Source: Flavobacteriaceae bacterium UBA3339 (GTDB lineage: Bacteria > Bacteroidota > Bacteroidia > Flavobacteriales > Flavobacteriaceae). Taken from it: a stretch of DNA of 64,000 nt. How positions within the stretch are numbered: position 1 is the stretch's first letter; every line of letters starts with the position of its first letter. Positions 9,434-18,199 of the stretch are shown in pieces. Below the pieces are notes generated by a model. That model worked only from the letters and a program-made list of their open reading frames with translations. It was not told where the DNA came from and did not search any database. Both the position numbers and the translations under genes were made by a program. The stretch lies in NCBI GenBank assembly GCA_002360925.1, contig DERN01000011.1, forward strand, positions 494,235 to 558,234, read 5' to 3'.

Positions 9434-10120
9434 CTACTCGTTTATAGGAAAACTAATTTGAAAACCAACACCACGAACGGATTGTATCTTAATACGACCA
9501 TCGTATTGAAAGTATTTTCTAAGGCGACTTATAAAAACGTCCATGCTGCGCCCAGTAAAATAATCGGTTGCATTCCAAACGTTTTGTAATATTATTTCGC
9601 GCGTTATCATTCGTTCGTTGTATTCTAATAAAAGTAACAATAAATTCACTTCTCTTTCGGTAAGCTGAAACTTTGTTTCGTCATGTGTAAGTACTAATTG
9701 TTCGGGTAGAAACAAATAGTTTCCTAATTTATATTGATTGGTTTTATGAGTGCTTTTACGTTTTAAAATATTGTGTAACCGTAAAACCAACTCTTCTGGG
9801 TCGCAAGGTTTTGCTACGTAATCATCGGCTCCTATTTTCAATCCTAAAATGCGGTCTATTTGTTGGTTTTTAGCCGTAAGAAACAAAAAAGGGCAATGCA
9901 ACTTTTCTTGTAGTTTTTTGGCTAATGTAAATCCATCCATATTAGGTAACATTACATCTAAAATGGCAATTTCACAGTTTTGTACAACATTTATTTCATC
10001 TAAAACAAGTAAAGGATTTTGATACCAATGCACATTAAACCCAGACATTTCAAGGTATTGCTTTAATATAAAACCAAAATCATATTCATCTTCAACCAAT
10101 AAAACTGTTACCTTGCTCAT
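9434..10120 (-). CDS. OmpR/PhoB-family response regulator
   Basis: 228 residues. The receiver domain (~1-118) has acidic residues EDE near the start, the phosphoacceptor Asp in ILDVMLPNMDGF, a conserved FLFLTAK and the lysine of DDYVAKP. The C-terminal winged helix (~130-225) has the LTEREVNLLLLLLEYNERMITRE-like segment and GRSMDVFISRLRKYF recognition helix. Its start overlaps the kinase stop by 4 bp, so the two are translationally coupled. It probably regulates the divergent TonB-dependent receptor, by proximity only. Confidence 0.92.
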   Translation of the reverse strand: MSKVTVLLVEDEYDFGFILKQYLEMSGFNVHWYQNPLLVLDEINVVQNCEIAILDVMLPNMDGFTLAKKLQEKLHCPFLFLTAKNQQIDRILGLKIGADDYVAKPCDPEELVLRLHNILKRKSTHKTNQYKLGNYLFLPEQLVLTHDETKFQLTEREVNLLLLLLEYNERMITREIILQNVWNATDYFTGRSMDVFISRLRKYFQYDGRIKIQSVRGVGFQISFPINE

Positions 10121-11448
10121 ATTTTAATTGTTATTTCGCATCCTTTTCCTAAATCGCTTTTCATTTGAATGGTTCCTTGGTGTTTTTGAACCATTTTTTG
10201 AACCAAATACAAACCTAAGCCCAACCCTTTTACATTGTGAATATTGTTTGTGGCAACGCGGTAATATTTATCAAAAATCTTTCGTTGTTCTTCTTTTGCA
10301 ATGCCTATTCCGTTATCCTTCACTCCTATTTCCAAAGAATCTTGCAGCTGCATTACTTTAATATCCAACGCTTTCCCTCCGTACTTAATACTGTTTTCAA
10401 TTAAATTACCTAAGATAGTTTCCATTTCAACCGAACTCATTTTAAAATCGTCTTTTGATTGAATGTTGATATTCCAATGAATTTCAGGATACAAAACAGT
10501 ATAATCTTGTAAAAAATCATGTATTTGTTGTTCTGTAGCTTTTTTATCTAATGTTTCAACCTCATCTAAAGGTTTTAGCAAATGCTCTAATCTATGAATT
10601 TGTCTATCCATTAAATCAAGCGTTTCATCTTTTTTAATAATGCGCATTTGTTTTGAAGCTACTTTTAAAGTTGCCAAAGGCGTTTTAAATTCATGCGCCA
10701 CATTATCAATGGTATCGTGCAAAAGTAAAACCTGTAAATGTTGTTCTTTGTACTTTTTGTACGATTGAAAATACAACCAAAGCACCAAAATCATTAATAC
10801 AATGGATACCAAAAACAAACTCCACAACTCTTTAAATAAAATTTGATTCAGGTTTAAAACATCAAAATACATAGCTTGGGTAATGTTGTAACTACGCTCG
10901 CTATTTTGAGAAACAAACTTTTTAATACCGCCTTTAGGATCAATATTTTCTACATCTTCTGTTTTGGAAGCAGAATAAGTTGATTCCCAATTTGATTCGC
11001 TCAGCAAATAATTTTCTTCAGGCTTTGGATTTGTTTGATAAATAACCAAAGGATTTGAAATGATTTCATTATGCGCTTTTAAATCATAAACACGCTTTAA
11101 TTCTTTCTTAAAGGCCAGCTTTAAACCTGTTTCTTTGTATTGTTGTTCAACAAATTTTTGTAAGGTTGGCGAAAGACTATCGTTAACAAACTTTATACTT
11201 TTAATGAAACTTGCTTCGGATATTTTCTTATCAGGATATTCATACCATTTATACAAACTTTCATCCCAATTGGTATCTTCTAAAAACTTATAATCAACAT
11301 CTACCTTTTCTAATATTCCTTTGGCTCTTGCCTTAATTTCGTTTCGTTTTAATAATACCGTATTGTACAGAAAATACGCCTGTATAGAAACCAATACCAC
11401 AAATAGTAGTGAAAAATAGACAATTGGATGTATTTTTTTCTTTTTCAT
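10117..11448 (-). CDS. Sensor histidine kinase
   Basis: 443 residues from the ATG at 11448. The upstream ATG at 11466 overlaps a TATATTTG promoter box, so the shorter start is preferred. Domains: TM1 ~10-32, a periplasmic sensor of about 170 residues, TM2 ~203-225, HisKA with the phosphoacceptor in DNVAHEFKTPL, and HATPase with N box NLIENSIKYGG, G1 DNGIGIA and G2 GLGLGLYLV. It phosphorylates the overlapping downstream response regulator. The sensed ligand is unknown; the sensor region resembles no small-molecule domain I can name. Confidence 0.92.
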   Translation of the reverse strand: MKKKKIHPIVYFSLLFVVLVSIQAYFLYNTVLLKRNEIKARAKGILEKVDVDYKFLEDTNWDESLYKWYEYPDKKISEASFIKSIKFVNDSLSPTLQKFVEQQYKETGLKLAFKKELKRVYDLKAHNEIISNPLVIYQTNPKPEENYLLSESNWESTYSASKTEDVENIDPKGGIKKFVSQNSERSYNITQAMYFDVLNLNQILFKELWSLFLVSIVLMILVLWLYFQSYKKYKEQHLQVLLLHDTIDNVAHEFKTPLATLKVASKQMRIIKKDETLDLMDRQIHRLEHLLKPLDEVETLDKKATEQQIHDFLQDYTVLYPEIHWNINIQSKDDFKMSSVEMETILGNLIENSIKYGGKALDIKVMQLQDSLEIGVKDNGIGIAKEEQRKIFDKYYRVATNNIHNVKGLGLGLYLVQKMVQKHQGTIQMKSDLGKGCEITIKI

Positions 11449-11453
11449 TAAAG

Positions 11454-11461
11454 CAAATATA
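11454..11461 (-). promoter_or_regulatory. -7 promoter box (TATATTTG) of the kinase operon
   Basis: It matches the Bacteroidota -7 consensus TAnnTTTG and ends only 5 nt before the kinase ATG, implying a leaderless or near-leaderless transcript. Confidence 0.5.
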
Positions 11462-11558
11462 CACAATGCTGCTTTTGTAAAAACACATTAACCCGTTGTT
11501 AACCGTTCATTAACCAAAGCCAAGCGTTTTGTGACGCAACTTTGTAAAAACAAAAATC

Positions 11559-13916
11559 ATGAAACATATTATAACTTTATTCGTTTGTTTTTGTTGCTTT
11601 TCGGTTTTGGCTCACCAAAAAAACATAAAAGGAATTGTATTAAACGATGCACATATTCCTATTTCAGAAATAGAAATTCAAATTGTAACTCCAGATGAAG
11701 AATACATTCAATCTGTTGCAACCGATTCTTTAGGTAGATTTGAATTTGAAACCGATTTAAACAACGTTGTATTGCAAATAGATGCGCTTTTTTACGAACC
11801 ATTTAAGCAATTCATTTCTGTTGAAGAAACGACTAATCCGTTAACAATTCAACTAAAATCGTCGGAAGAACAATTAGCAGAATTAACCATTCAGGTAAAA
11901 AGACCTAAAATCAAACAAAAAATTGATCGCTTGGTTTTTGATGTCGAAAACAGCACCCTTTCCAACCTAAACACTTGGGAAATTTTAAAACGCACTCCGA
12001 ATATCACTGTAAAAAACGGAAATCTGCAAGTACGTAATAACAACAATATTTTAGTGACTATTAACGATAAAAAATGGTTGATGTCTCCACAAGAATTGCA
12101 AACGCTTTTAGAAAACACACCTGGAAACGAATTACAATCTATTGAAGTAATTACCAATCCGCCTGCTCAATACGAAGCTTCAGGCGCAGCCATTGTGAAT
12201 ATCAAACTAAAAGAAAACAAATTATTGGGTTATAAAGGCACTTTGTTTGGCAAATATGAACAAAGCATGTACGCAAAAGGAATAATGGGGATAAGCAATT
12301 TTTACAATGTTGGCAAATGGAATTTTGCTGCAAGTTATTATCGTGGTGGTGGTAATTATGTACGTAAAAGCAATGATTACGTTCATTACCAAGAAGATAA
12401 CACAACATGGAAAACCATTACAAACCGTAAAGACACAAGCAAATCGCAAAATACATGGAATGCCATTGTGGGCTATCAAAAAGATTCTTTAACATCAATT
12501 AATTTTGGAATTAATGGATTTTATCAGCCAAATTCACATGGTTTGTATAACATTCCTACCACAATTACCAATGCAAATAACGAAATTACTTCTCAGTTTT
12601 ATACTTTAAATAATCATAACGATTGGAGCAATAAATTGAATTCATTTGTGCAATATCAGCAAAAAATTAACAATCATACATTGTCTTCAAATGCACAATA
12701 TACGTATAACAATAAAAGAAAGTTTCAGGATATTATTACCCAAAAAGAAACTTCTAAAAACCAATTTACAAATACCGAGAAAAACAATACGCAAGTTTTA
12801 AGTTTTCAGGTAGATGATGCTTACAAAAAAGGAAATATAAGTTGGGATAACGGCTTAAAATTCAGCAACATTTCATCGGAATTTAAAATGGACTTTGCAG
12901 ATGATGAAAGCGGCAATTTAGAACACAATCCAGAAAAAAGCAATCAATTTTCGTACAAAGAACAAAATTATGCAGCTTATACATCGGTGGGATACGATAT
13001 GGAAAAATGGTCGTTTAAAGCAGGATTACGTACCGAATATACCAATTTAAAAGGCATTGTAGAAAATCCTTTCGATCAAAACAAACAATCGTATTTAGAA
13101 TGGTTTCCTACGCTTTATGTGCAACGAACTTTTGAAAACACACATCAATTAGGACTATCATACGGAAAACGAATTTCGCGCCCGTATTATGCTTGGTTAA
13201 ATCCTACAAAATCGTACTACAACGAATATTCTTATTTTCAAGGCGATCCACGTTTGCGTGCCACTTTAACACATAATATCGAACTAAATTACAGTTTTAA
13301 AAACGCTATTATTACGCCTTATTTTAGATATGAAAAATATCCTTCAATGGAAATTAATTTTCAAATGCCCGAAAACAAAACCATTTTGTACAAATACACC
13401 AATATAAAAGACGAGCATTCTTATGGATTACAACTTTACAAGAATTTTGAAATTTCGCCTATACTTTCAGTAGATTTAAGTGCAAATACCGAATATAGAA
13501 AACAACTTTTTTGGGGATTAGATGAGCAGATTTACGAAAACAAAAAGTTGAGTTTTAACGGACGTGCCAATGTGCAAATTCAATTAGACCAAAATACGGA
13601 TTGGACGTTAAACGCGAGTTATTTCTATACAACACCAAGTATTCAGGGAACTTTTACTATTTCGGATTATTCAAGTACTTCGTTACAAATGACACGAAAA
13701 TTCTTTGATAAAAAGCTAGATGCTTCATTAGCTTTCAATGATATTTTTTATACCGAAAAAATGAAAATTGCAACCAAATACGCCAACCAGAACAATTATT
13801 TCATGGATTCAACCGATACTCAAAACTTTACAATTACACTTCGTTATCATTTTGGAAATCAAAAAGTAAAATCAATCCAAAAAGTAGAAGGTACAGAAGA
13901 ACAAAACCGTTTGTAA
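11559..13916 (+). CDS. TonB-dependent receptor-like outer-membrane beta-barrel protein
   Basis: 785 residues. A signal peptide (SVLAHQ) is followed by a carboxypeptidase-regulatory-like beta-sandwich (~22-105; KGIVLNDAHIPISEIEI), a TonB plug (~120-215; VTINDKKWL, IEVITNPPAQYEASGAAIVNI) and a large C-terminal outer-membrane barrel of the OMP_b-brl_3 type ending in an aromatic RYHFGNQ strand region. The first residues of the mature protein do not show an obvious TonB box. It is divergent from the two-component pair (110 bp), which suggests local control. Substrate unknown. Confidence 0.88.
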   Translation: MKHIITLFVCFCCFSVLAHQKNIKGIVLNDAHIPISEIEIQIVTPDEEYIQSVATDSLGRFEFETDLNNVVLQIDALFYEPFKQFISVEETTNPLTIQLKSSEEQLAELTIQVKRPKIKQKIDRLVFDVENSTLSNLNTWEILKRTPNITVKNGNLQVRNNNNILVTINDKKWLMSPQELQTLLENTPGNELQSIEVITNPPAQYEASGAAIVNIKLKENKLLGYKGTLFGKYEQSMYAKGIMGISNFYNVGKWNFAASYYRGGGNYVRKSNDYVHYQEDNTTWKTITNRKDTSKSQNTWNAIVGYQKDSLTSINFGINGFYQPNSHGLYNIPTTITNANNEITSQFYTLNNHNDWSNKLNSFVQYQQKINNHTLSSNAQYTYNNKRKFQDIITQKETSKNQFTNTEKNNTQVLSFQVDDAYKKGNISWDNGLKFSNISSEFKMDFADDESGNLEHNPEKSNQFSYKEQNYAAYTSVGYDMEKWSFKAGLRTEYTNLKGIVENPFDQNKQSYLEWFPTLYVQRTFENTHQLGLSYGKRISRPYYAWLNPTKSYYNEYSYFQGDPRLRATLTHNIELNYSFKNAIITPYFRYEKYPSMEINFQMPENKTILYKYTNIKDEHSYGLQLYKNFEISPILSVDLSANTEYRKQLFWGLDEQIYENKKLSFNGRANVQIQLDQNTDWTLNASYFYTTPSIQGTFTISDYSSTSLQMTRKFFDKKLDASLAFNDIFYTEKMKIATKYANQNNYFMDSTDTQNFTITLRYHFGNQKVKSIQKVEGTEEQNRL

Positions 13917-13943
13917 ACAAACAAGATTGAATTAGTTAAAATT

Positions 13944-13982
13944 AAAAATCCACTTGTTAATTAAGCTACAAGTGGATTTTTT
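13944..13982. terminator. Bidirectional rho-independent terminator
   Basis: A 14-bp stem (AAAAATCCACTTGT paired with ACAAGTGGATTTTT) lies between the convergent receptor gene and the DUF6891-like gene. Confidence 0.8.
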
Positions 13983-13984
13983 GA

Positions 13985-14641
13985 TTATTTATTTTCTAGT
14001 ATAATATCAATAACATCATTATAATTCAACAAATCGCGAGCATCTTCATCATAGACTTGCTCCCATTTAAAATGAGGTAAAAAGATTCTTGAACTTGCTT
14101 TTCCGTTCCACTCAACATCTAAATTATGTTTTTGTAAAACACTTACAATTTTATGTGCTACTTCTTTAGAAACAACATCGCTTTCATTATCAATTTTCTG
14201 AAAAGCAATATGCAAACCTTCTCCACGAACTGCTCGTTCTAAATCCTGACCGTTATAAAAGCAATATCCTTCAGACTTTTGATTATTATCAATTAAAGCA
14301 CGTTCAATTTCAACTACCTCATATTCGCCTTCATCCATCGTATATCCTGGATAATGCAGAGCAATAACTTTATGAGATTCCGAAAGTTCATCAAAAGCAG
14401 CTACCAAACGTTCTGTCATTGTAGGATATTCCCACGAAGTACTTTCTGCTTTTAATTCTTGATACACTTCATCAATTTTTTCTTGTACCCAGTCTTCCGA
14501 TATTTCGTCTTCAAAACCGTTATCTTCAACTTCTTCAATAATGTTGTCCTGAATGTCTTCTAAGCTAAAAAAACCTGAACGAACTTGGGTAAAAATTGAA
14601 TCAAAGATAAATTTCTGATCTTCAGACATTTTTTGTTTCAT
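13985..14641 (-). CDS. DUF6891-like protein
   Basis: 218 residues, soluble and acidic, with no signal peptide. The central GYCFYNGQDLERAVRGEGLHIAF segment and the later VEWNGKASSRIFL resemble the DUF6891 pattern. The assignment is from memory of the family's motifs and is tentative. The acidic, helical N-terminal third (DNIIEEVEDNGFEDEISEDW) suggests a cytosolic regulatory role, but none is established. Confidence 0.6.
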   Translation of the reverse strand: MKQKMSEDQKFIFDSIFTQVRSGFFSLEDIQDNIIEEVEDNGFEDEISEDWVQEKIDEVYQELKAESTSWEYPTMTERLVAAFDELSESHKVIALHYPGYTMDEGEYEVVEIERALIDNNQKSEGYCFYNGQDLERAVRGEGLHIAFQKIDNESDVVSKEVAHKIVSVLQKHNLDVEWNGKASSRIFLPHFKWEQVYDEDARDLLNYNDVIDIILENK

Positions 14642-14832
14642 AATAATAGTAATCTTTTACTTTAGATATTTTTAATTATTTATACTACGAATATATCAAT
14701 TCCATTTAAATTTCGTATATACTGTCTTATTTTTTTATGATTTTATTTAAATAAATTTATTTTTAGAATAAAAACAACAGTTAATAATACGTTAGCTTTT
14801 TAGAAACATTCACAATTTAAAATCTTATAAAG

Positions 14833-14840
14833 TACATTTG
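14833..14840 (+). promoter_or_regulatory. -7 promoter box (TACATTTG) of the MFS gene
   Basis: It matches TAnnTTTG exactly and lies 15 nt upstream of the ATG at 14856. This argues against the upstream in-frame start at 14838, which falls inside the box. Confidence 0.5.
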
Positions 14841-14855
14841 CATTTTGTTAGATTT

Positions 14856-16010
14856 ATGAATAAAGGATTAATTGCACTGGCTTTTGGAGGTTTGGCTATT
14901 GGAATGACAGAGTTTACCATGATGGGAATTCTACAAGATATTGCAAAAGACCAACAGATCGAAATAACTCAGGCAGCACATTTTATTGCACTTTACGCTT
15001 TAGGCGTTGTAATTGGCGCACCCATTTTAACCTTATTTACAGGAAGATTTTCACCTAAAAAAGTATTGCTTTTTTTAATGGTGCTTTTTTTAATTTTCAA
15101 CGGATTGTTTGCATTTGCTCCCGAATACAACACTTTGCTTATTAGTCGGTTTATGTCGGGATTGCCTCACGGAGCTTTTTTCGGAGTCGGTTCGGTTGTT
15201 GCGGCGCAATTAGCTAAAAAGGGAAAAGAAGCGCAAGCTATTGCGTTTATGTTTACCGGAATGACGATTGCGAATTTAGCCGGCGTTCCTTTAGGAACTT
15301 ACATTGGTCATCATTATTCGTGGCGCATTACGTACAGTATTATTGCTTTATTGGGCTTGGTTACTTTTTTGGCTTTATACTTTTGGCTCCCCGATTTAGA
15401 TGGAAGATCGAACGGAAAAATCACACAACAACTTTCGTATTTTAAACAACCTAAGGCTTGGCTTATCGTCACTATAATCTCAATCGGAACTGGTGGTTTA
15501 TTTTCTTGGATTTCCTACATTTCACCAATGGTTACAAAAGTTGGAAATTTAGCCGAAGACCGCGTTCCTATCATAATGATTTTAGTTGGATTGGGAATGT
15601 TTTTCGGAAATATTTTAGGAGGGAAATTAGCCGATACCATTTCGCCAACAAAAGCTGCAATTTCTTGTTTTTCTACAATGGCGCTAACGCTTGTTGCAGT
15701 TTATTTTACGGCATCAATAACCGAAATGACTTATATTATGGCTTTTATAACCGGAATGGTAGCTTTTACAATTGGTTCGCCTTTACAAATGATGTTGATT
15801 ACTTCGGCAAAAGGATCTGAAACTATTGCAGCAGCAGCAGGTCAGGCGAGTTTTAATGTAGGAAATACGTTGGGCGCTTATTTTGGAGGAATTCCCATAA
15901 CATTAGGCTTCGCATATAATACTCCGGTTTTAGTTGGTGTGGGTATGGCAAGCATCGGCGCAAGTTTAGCATTTGTATATTTAAAGAAATACTCTACAAA
16001 AAATGAGTAA
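14856..16010 (+). CDS. MFS transporter, DHA1/AraJ-like
   Basis: 384-residue, 12-helix major facilitator transporter. The first helix carries GLAIGMTEFTMMGIL, the A-motif-like loop is LTGRFSPKKVL, and MSGLPHGAFFGVGSVVAAQLAKKGKEA is typical of AraJ/YdhP/PbuE-like DHA1 exporters, which export drugs, sugars or purines. The start at 14856 is supported by the TACATTTG box just upstream. It is monocistronic as far as can be seen. Confidence 0.85.
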   Translation: MNKGLIALAFGGLAIGMTEFTMMGILQDIAKDQQIEITQAAHFIALYALGVVIGAPILTLFTGRFSPKKVLLFLMVLFLIFNGLFAFAPEYNTLLISRFMSGLPHGAFFGVGSVVAAQLAKKGKEAQAIAFMFTGMTIANLAGVPLGTYIGHHYSWRITYSIIALLGLVTFLALYFWLPDLDGRSNGKITQQLSYFKQPKAWLIVTIISIGTGGLFSWISYISPMVTKVGNLAEDRVPIIMILVGLGMFFGNILGGKLADTISPTKAAISCFSTMALTLVAVYFTASITEMTYIMAFITGMVAFTIGSPLQMMLITSAKGSETIAAAAGQASFNVGNTLGAYFGGIPITLGFAYNTPVLVGVGMASIGASLAFVYLKKYSTKNE

Positions 16011-16121
16011 AAAAACCACATTTTAACATTTTAAACACACTAAAACTAATTTAAATACACTAAAAATCCGAAAGGCACAATAATTGTTTTTTATTTCAAT
16101 GAATTTAAAAAATGAATTGTT

Positions 16122-16502
16122 ATGAAAAAGTTTTTAAAAATTTTCGGAATCTTATTTCTTACTATTTCAACCTTATCGTTTGTTGCTTGTAGCGATGATG
16201 ACGATCCGGTAAACAATGATTTTTTCATCGGAAGATATAATGGTAAAGTAACTTATGTTAGTGATGGAGAAAATAAATCGAACGATAACGGACATGTTCA
16301 AGTAGTGAAAGTTGGTGATAAATACAACTTCTTATTTTCGGACGGAATTCCTGATATTACAGGTGTTGAAATCGAAAAAAATGAGAATACTGCCGTAATG
16401 GTTGGATCGACCGAAACGCATTACATTAAAATAAATGCCAGCGAATTGAAAATCCTTTTCTTGAAAGATGGCAAAACTTGGACCGCGAACGGTACGAGAT
16501 AA
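16122..16502 (+). CDS. Probable surface-exposed lipoprotein
   Basis: 126 residues. A type-II signal peptide ends in FVAC, and the lipid cysteine is followed by SDDDD, which fits the acidic lipoprotein export signal that sends Bacteroidota lipoproteins to the cell surface. The remainder (NDFFIGRYNGKVTYV onward) is probably a small beta-sandwich or lipocalin-like fold. No family recognised. A strong terminator follows immediately. Confidence 0.75.
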   Translation: MKKFLKIFGILFLTISTLSFVACSDDDDPVNNDFFIGRYNGKVTYVSDGENKSNDNGHVQVVKVGDKYNFLFSDGIPDITGVEIEKNENTAVMVGSTETHYIKINASELKILFLKDGKTWTANGTR

Positions 16503-16510
16503 AAAGAAAC

Positions 16511-16547
16511 AAAAAAGCGGCTGGTAAATTTACCAGCCGCTTTTTTG
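16511..16547. terminator. Bidirectional terminator, perfect palindrome
   Basis: The palindrome at 16517-16540 pairs perfectly (GCGGCTGGTAAA with TTTACCAGCCGC), with six A on the left and six T on the right. It therefore works for both the convergent lipoprotein gene and bTHX. Confidence 0.9.
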
Positions 16548-16551
16548 TTGA

Positions 16552-16656
16552 TTACTTTTCGGAAGTTGTTTTCTTAGGTTTTGATCTTGGACGCTTAACG
16601 CCATAACTTCCTCTAATAATCTTTCCTCTTGTTGTTTTTTTATCTCCTTTTCCCAT
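16552..16656 (-). CDS. 30S ribosomal protein bTHX
   Basis: A 34-residue, strongly basic protein: MGKGDKKTTRGKIIRGSYG then VKRPRSKPKK. This is the pattern of the small ribosomal peptide THX, which sits in a pocket at the head of the 30S subunit and which flavobacterial genomes keep as a 30-40 residue gene starting MGKGD(K/R)KT. Its small size makes it easy to miss. It is transcribed away from the brnQ region and ends at the shared palindromic terminator. Confidence 0.9.
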   Translation of the reverse strand: MGKGDKKTTRGKIIRGSYGVKRPRSKPKKTTSEK

Positions 16657-16734
16657 TTCAAAAATTTAATAATTAAACAAATATTTTCTTAAAGATAAGT
16701 TTTTCAAACGACTAAAACAATTGTAAAGTTAAAT

Positions 16735-18030
16735 CTACTTTCTATTTAAATTTCGACCTAAAGCAAAACATGTAATAATAAACGTTAATACTGCCGGAAG
16801 AACCCATTCTAAATTAAATCGGGCTAAAGGTAAAGCTTCTAACAGTTGCGTAAATACTTCTTCATTTGGAAACCATTTAATTAAAACTCGTATAAACGAA
16901 ATAACCATGGTAATAATTAAAGTTATAAAATACGGTTTTTGATTTTTAATGGTTCCACCAAACAATAAAACCGAAAGAATCAATACCAAAGTAACCGGAT
17001 AAATAAAGTTTAATAACGTAGAAGCATAATCAATAATAGCGTCAACTCCTGTAATTCCTAAAATAACCGATACCAATGTAATAGAAATAATTCCTTCTAT
17101 ATAACCTAATTTCCCTTTTGTAAGTCGTTCAAAAAAGTTTGCAGAACCTGCTGTAAGTGCAATCGCCGTTGTTAAACAAGCCAATATCATCAAAATCGAA
17201 ATCAAATAAATCCCGTTCGATCCCAATTGCTGTGTAGCAATATGTAAAAGCAATCCCGATCTACTTAAATTGGTAATTTCAACATTTGCATGAGCGCCTA
17301 AATAAAACATTCCGCCATAAACCAGCAACATACATCCTGCAGCAAAAATAGCCGATTTTACAACCACTTCTATTCTATCGTTTACATGCGTATAACCTCT
17401 GCTTTTTGCTCCGGCAATTAAAATAACAGCAAAAATCAACCCGGCTAAAACGTCCATAGTTTGATATCCTTCCTGAAAACCTACATAAAAACGGTCTTCG
17501 ATAATGGTTGGCGGAAGATCGACTTCTGAACCAATAAACAAAGCCGGCACAATTAAAACAGCTAAAAAGAAAAGCAAAATTGGTCCCAAAAGTTTTCCTA
17601 AAACTTCGGTTAGCTTATTCATTGAAAAAGACAAAACCATCACAACTCCAAAGAAAATAACGCTAACCCAAACTGGCTGAGCATTGGATAAAATAGGCTG
17701 TATGGCTACTTCATAAACCGATGCGCCTGAACGAGGCAAAGCAATAAGCGGACCTATACACAAAACATTGATTAAGGCTAAGGCATAAGCAAATTTTACA
17801 TTAGCACGAGATCCTAAATCGGTAAAATAATTACCCGAAATGGCTACCGCAAAAACGGCTAAAAAGGGAGCTAAAATTGCAGTTAAAGAAAAACCTGAAA
17901 AGGCAGAAACCCAATCGGTTCTAGTTTGAAGTCCTAAAAAAGCAGGTAATAATAAATTTCCTGCTCCAAAAAACATAGCAAATAAAGCCATTCCTAAGAA
18001 AAGAATGGTTTTGCGTTTTCTATTATCCAT
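16735..18030 (-). CDS. brnQ: Branched-chain amino acid:cation symporter
   Basis: 431 residues with about 12 membrane helices. The N-terminal MALFAMFFGAGNLLLPAFLG is the diagnostic start of the LIVCS/BrnQ family, and GPLIALPRSGASVYEVA is also conserved. It imports Leu, Ile and Val with Na+ or H+ across the inner membrane. The flanking 170 bp upstream (18031-18199) shows no gene. Confidence 0.92.
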   Translation of the reverse strand: MDNRKRKTILFLGMALFAMFFGAGNLLLPAFLGLQTRTDWVSAFSGFSLTAILAPFLAVFAVAISGNYFTDLGSRANVKFAYALALINVLCIGPLIALPRSGASVYEVAIQPILSNAQPVWVSVIFFGVVMVLSFSMNKLTEVLGKLLGPILLFFLAVLIVPALFIGSEVDLPPTIIEDRFYVGFQEGYQTMDVLAGLIFAVILIAGAKSRGYTHVNDRIEVVVKSAIFAAGCMLLVYGGMFYLGAHANVEITNLSRSGLLLHIATQQLGSNGIYLISILMILACLTTAIALTAGSANFFERLTKGKLGYIEGIISITLVSVILGITGVDAIIDYASTLLNFIYPVTLVLILSVLLFGGTIKNQKPYFITLIITMVISFIRVLIKWFPNEEVFTQLLEALPLARFNLEWVLPAVLTFIITCFALGRNLNRK

Positions 18031-18199
18031 TGTTTAATTGTTTGGTCTTATTCAAACATAAACATTTTTTTTAACAAATCCTTAATTATTTTTAACCAAT
18101 TATTTGGTTTTATTCTGTTTTTAAGATTTAAAACAACAATTAACGCATTAAGCTCTTTTAGAAAATATCATAAAACGTCAAAATGAATAACAGAAACGA

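Noticed and set aside
12202..12479. Minus-strand frames inside the TonB-receptor gene
   Set aside because: Composition is that of a shadow frame; the plus-strand gene is clear.
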